A stretch of 64,000 nucleotides of DNA from Ruegeria sp. HKCCA6707 (GTDB lineage Bacteria; Pseudomonadota; Alphaproteobacteria; Rhodobacterales; Rhodobacteraceae). The stretch is from positions 744,001-808,000 of the forward strand of contig NZ_WQEG01000001.1 in assembly GCF_013033515.1 (NCBI RefSeq), read 5' to 3'. Each line of letters opens with the position of its first letter. The stretch's first letter is position 1. The position numbers and the translations under genes were made by a program. Shown in pieces: positions 63,053-64,000 of this stretch. The notes below the pieces were generated by a model, which ran no database searches, had not been told where the DNA came from, and was given only the letters and a program-made list of their open reading frames with translations.

Positions 63053-64000
63053 ATGAGGGTTTGGCTCGCAAAAATAGTTGGGCTTGTTGCACTTCTCGCC
63101 TTCGCGGCAATCGCCTTTGTTTGGTTGTTGCTTGCTGCTCCGATGTTCTCGGACATGCGGCGCGACCTTTTAGAAAGAATTCTTTCGGAACAAATTGGTC
63201 GACCACTTCTTGTGAACGATGATGTAAGCGTCGCGCTTGGCCGTACGAGTTACATCTACGTCGGTGGTGTGGTCATCCCGAGCCTGACAATGCCGGAGTC
63301 AGCTCTTGTGGAATTGAACCTGCTGGAACTGGAGCTGGATATTGCCGCTTTGGCCAACAGGCGCCTGCACTTTGACAATCTCGTCGTGGAAGGCCTCCAA
63401 GCAAATCTTCTGACGACCGAAGACGGCACCACAAGCTGGCGAAAAGGCGAGCCAACACCCAATCTAATTTCAGAGGAAACAGTATCAGCGGATGATCAAA
63501 AAGAGGTTGCGAGCGCTGATGGTTCCGATGAGACCGACACAGAAAGCAGTGGAATCCTGAACTTCTTGAGCGACAAGAACGTCAGCTTCAAGTCAATCGG
63601 GCTAAACATCGACGACAAGGTCTCGGGCTTCTCATTTGTGTTTGACCTTCAGTCCCTCGCGCTCGAACAAGTAGATAATGGACAAAGAACAAAGGTCTCT
63701 GGTTCCGGCTCTGTCAACGGTCAGGTTTTCGAAATCGAAGGCGACTACCCCCGTGACGCACCATTTACGACACGCGCCAGTTTTGGCGAAATGACCGTAA
63801 GCTATGATGGCGAGCCCTTCTCAGCAGACGAAGGGGGCGGTTATCGCGCAGTCTTGGAGATGGACACCGGTGAATTCGGTGATTTTCTGGACGTCGTTGG
63901 GCTGGAACGTGTTCTGGAAGGCAATGGTCAACTGCAAGCAGAACTCGTGTCTCGGGACGCTCTGAAGATTGAGGCGTTTATAACAACTGTAAGCCTGGAG
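63053..64000 (+). CDS. AsmA-like membrane-envelope protein, 3' end cut by the window
   Basis: Open frame from the ATG at 63053 (AGGAGA upstream) to the window edge, at least 316 codons. One N-terminal membrane anchor (GLVALLAFAAIAFVWLLLA), then the AsmA-type start: DMRRDLLERILSEQIGRPLL, LNLLELELDIAALANRRLHF and NLVVEGLQANLLTTEDGTTSW. Family members span the periplasm as long beta-groove bridges for lipid transport. Acidic stretch near residues 140-160 is unusual. 112 bp after the transpeptidase. Confidence 0.8.
   Translation, partial: MRVWLAKIVGLVALLAFAAIAFVWLLLAAPMFSDMRRDLLERILSEQIGRPLLVNDDVSVALGRTSYIYVGGVVIPSLTMPESALVELNLLELELDIAALANRRLHFDNLVVEGLQANLLTTEDGTTSWRKGEPTPNLISEETVSADDQKEVASADGSDETDTESSGILNFLSDKNVSFKSIGLNIDDKVSGFSFVFDLQSLALEQVDNGQRTKVSGSGSVNGQVFEIEGDYPRDAPFTTRASFGEMTVSYDGEPFSADEGGGYRAVLEMDTGEFGDFLDVVGLERVLEGNGQLQAELVSRDALKIEAFITTVSLE

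Noticed and set aside
1-64000. CRISPR arrays, tRNA or rRNA genes, phage genes
   Set aside because: No regularly spaced direct repeats, no T-loop-type GGTTCGAATCC sequence with a cloverleaf, and no phage structural or integrase genes were found.

Overview
The window looks like the chromosome of a marine alphaproteobacterium of the Rhodobacteraceae (Roseobacter group). That placement is an inference from the gene families and the moderately GC-rich composition, not from a marker gene: I see no rRNA, tRNA or CRISPR. Most of the window is catabolic and accessory, with several decayed genes and three remnants of one IS6-family element.

Block 1 (1-11.9 kb): the end of a LysR gene, then a tricarboxylate-use island. 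It holds tcuB/tcuA (iron-sulfur partner and FAD dehydrogenase), a GntR/FCD regulator, a D-2-hydroxyacid dehydrogenase, a small conserved-looking ORF, a PrpF-type isomerase, a fused TctA-TctB permease and the TctC binding protein. The divergent tctD-tctE two-component system probably controls the transporter. A remnant of an AbrB-type membrane protein lies inside the island.

Block 2 (11.9-22.4 kb): an alpha/beta hydrolase-adenylyl cyclase fusion, an aldo/keto reductase with divergent LysR, an M20 dipeptidase, then a methyltransferase - truncated haemoglobin - PAS/adenylyl cyclase row. A winged-helix/TPR regulator lies divergent to a probable methanethiol S-methyltransferase (mddA).

Block 3 (22.5-40.8 kb), bounded by two same-orientation IS6 remnants: a sugar-acid island. 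It encodes LacI, gluconokinase, a gluconate 5-dehydrogenase-like SDR, L-idonate 5-dehydrogenase, 6-phosphogluconate dehydrogenase, a gluconolactonase-like protein and two complete ABC importers, one with a LuxP-like binding protein. A second LacI gene is divergent from the importers. The enzymes form a route from L-idonate or gluconolactone through gluconate and 6-phosphogluconate to ribulose-5-phosphate. Two copies of one 16-bp operator sit in the two divergent promoter regions of the enzyme genes, and a different operator pair sits in front of the importers.

Block 4 (41-47.5 kb): a frameshifted exported protein, a beta-propeller protein, a MarR/Tat-nitroreductase pair with its own operators, a methyltransferase, and an outer-membrane barrel protein behind an FNR-like box.

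Block 5 (47.5-56.4 kb): a minus-strand run of exported or membrane proteins: two DUF1254/DUF1214 proteins, a DUF3604 protein broken by one amber codon, a bestrophin-like membrane protein, a PafA-like phosphatase and a TPR protein.

Block 6 (56.4-64 kb): a gap with degenerate repeats, then an unrecognised operon (Cys-pair repeat protein, 45-aa membrane protein, possible DNA-binding protein, ParB-like protein), a fatty acid desaturase, a cold-shock protein, an L,D-transpeptidase and the start of an AsmA-like gene cut by the window edge.
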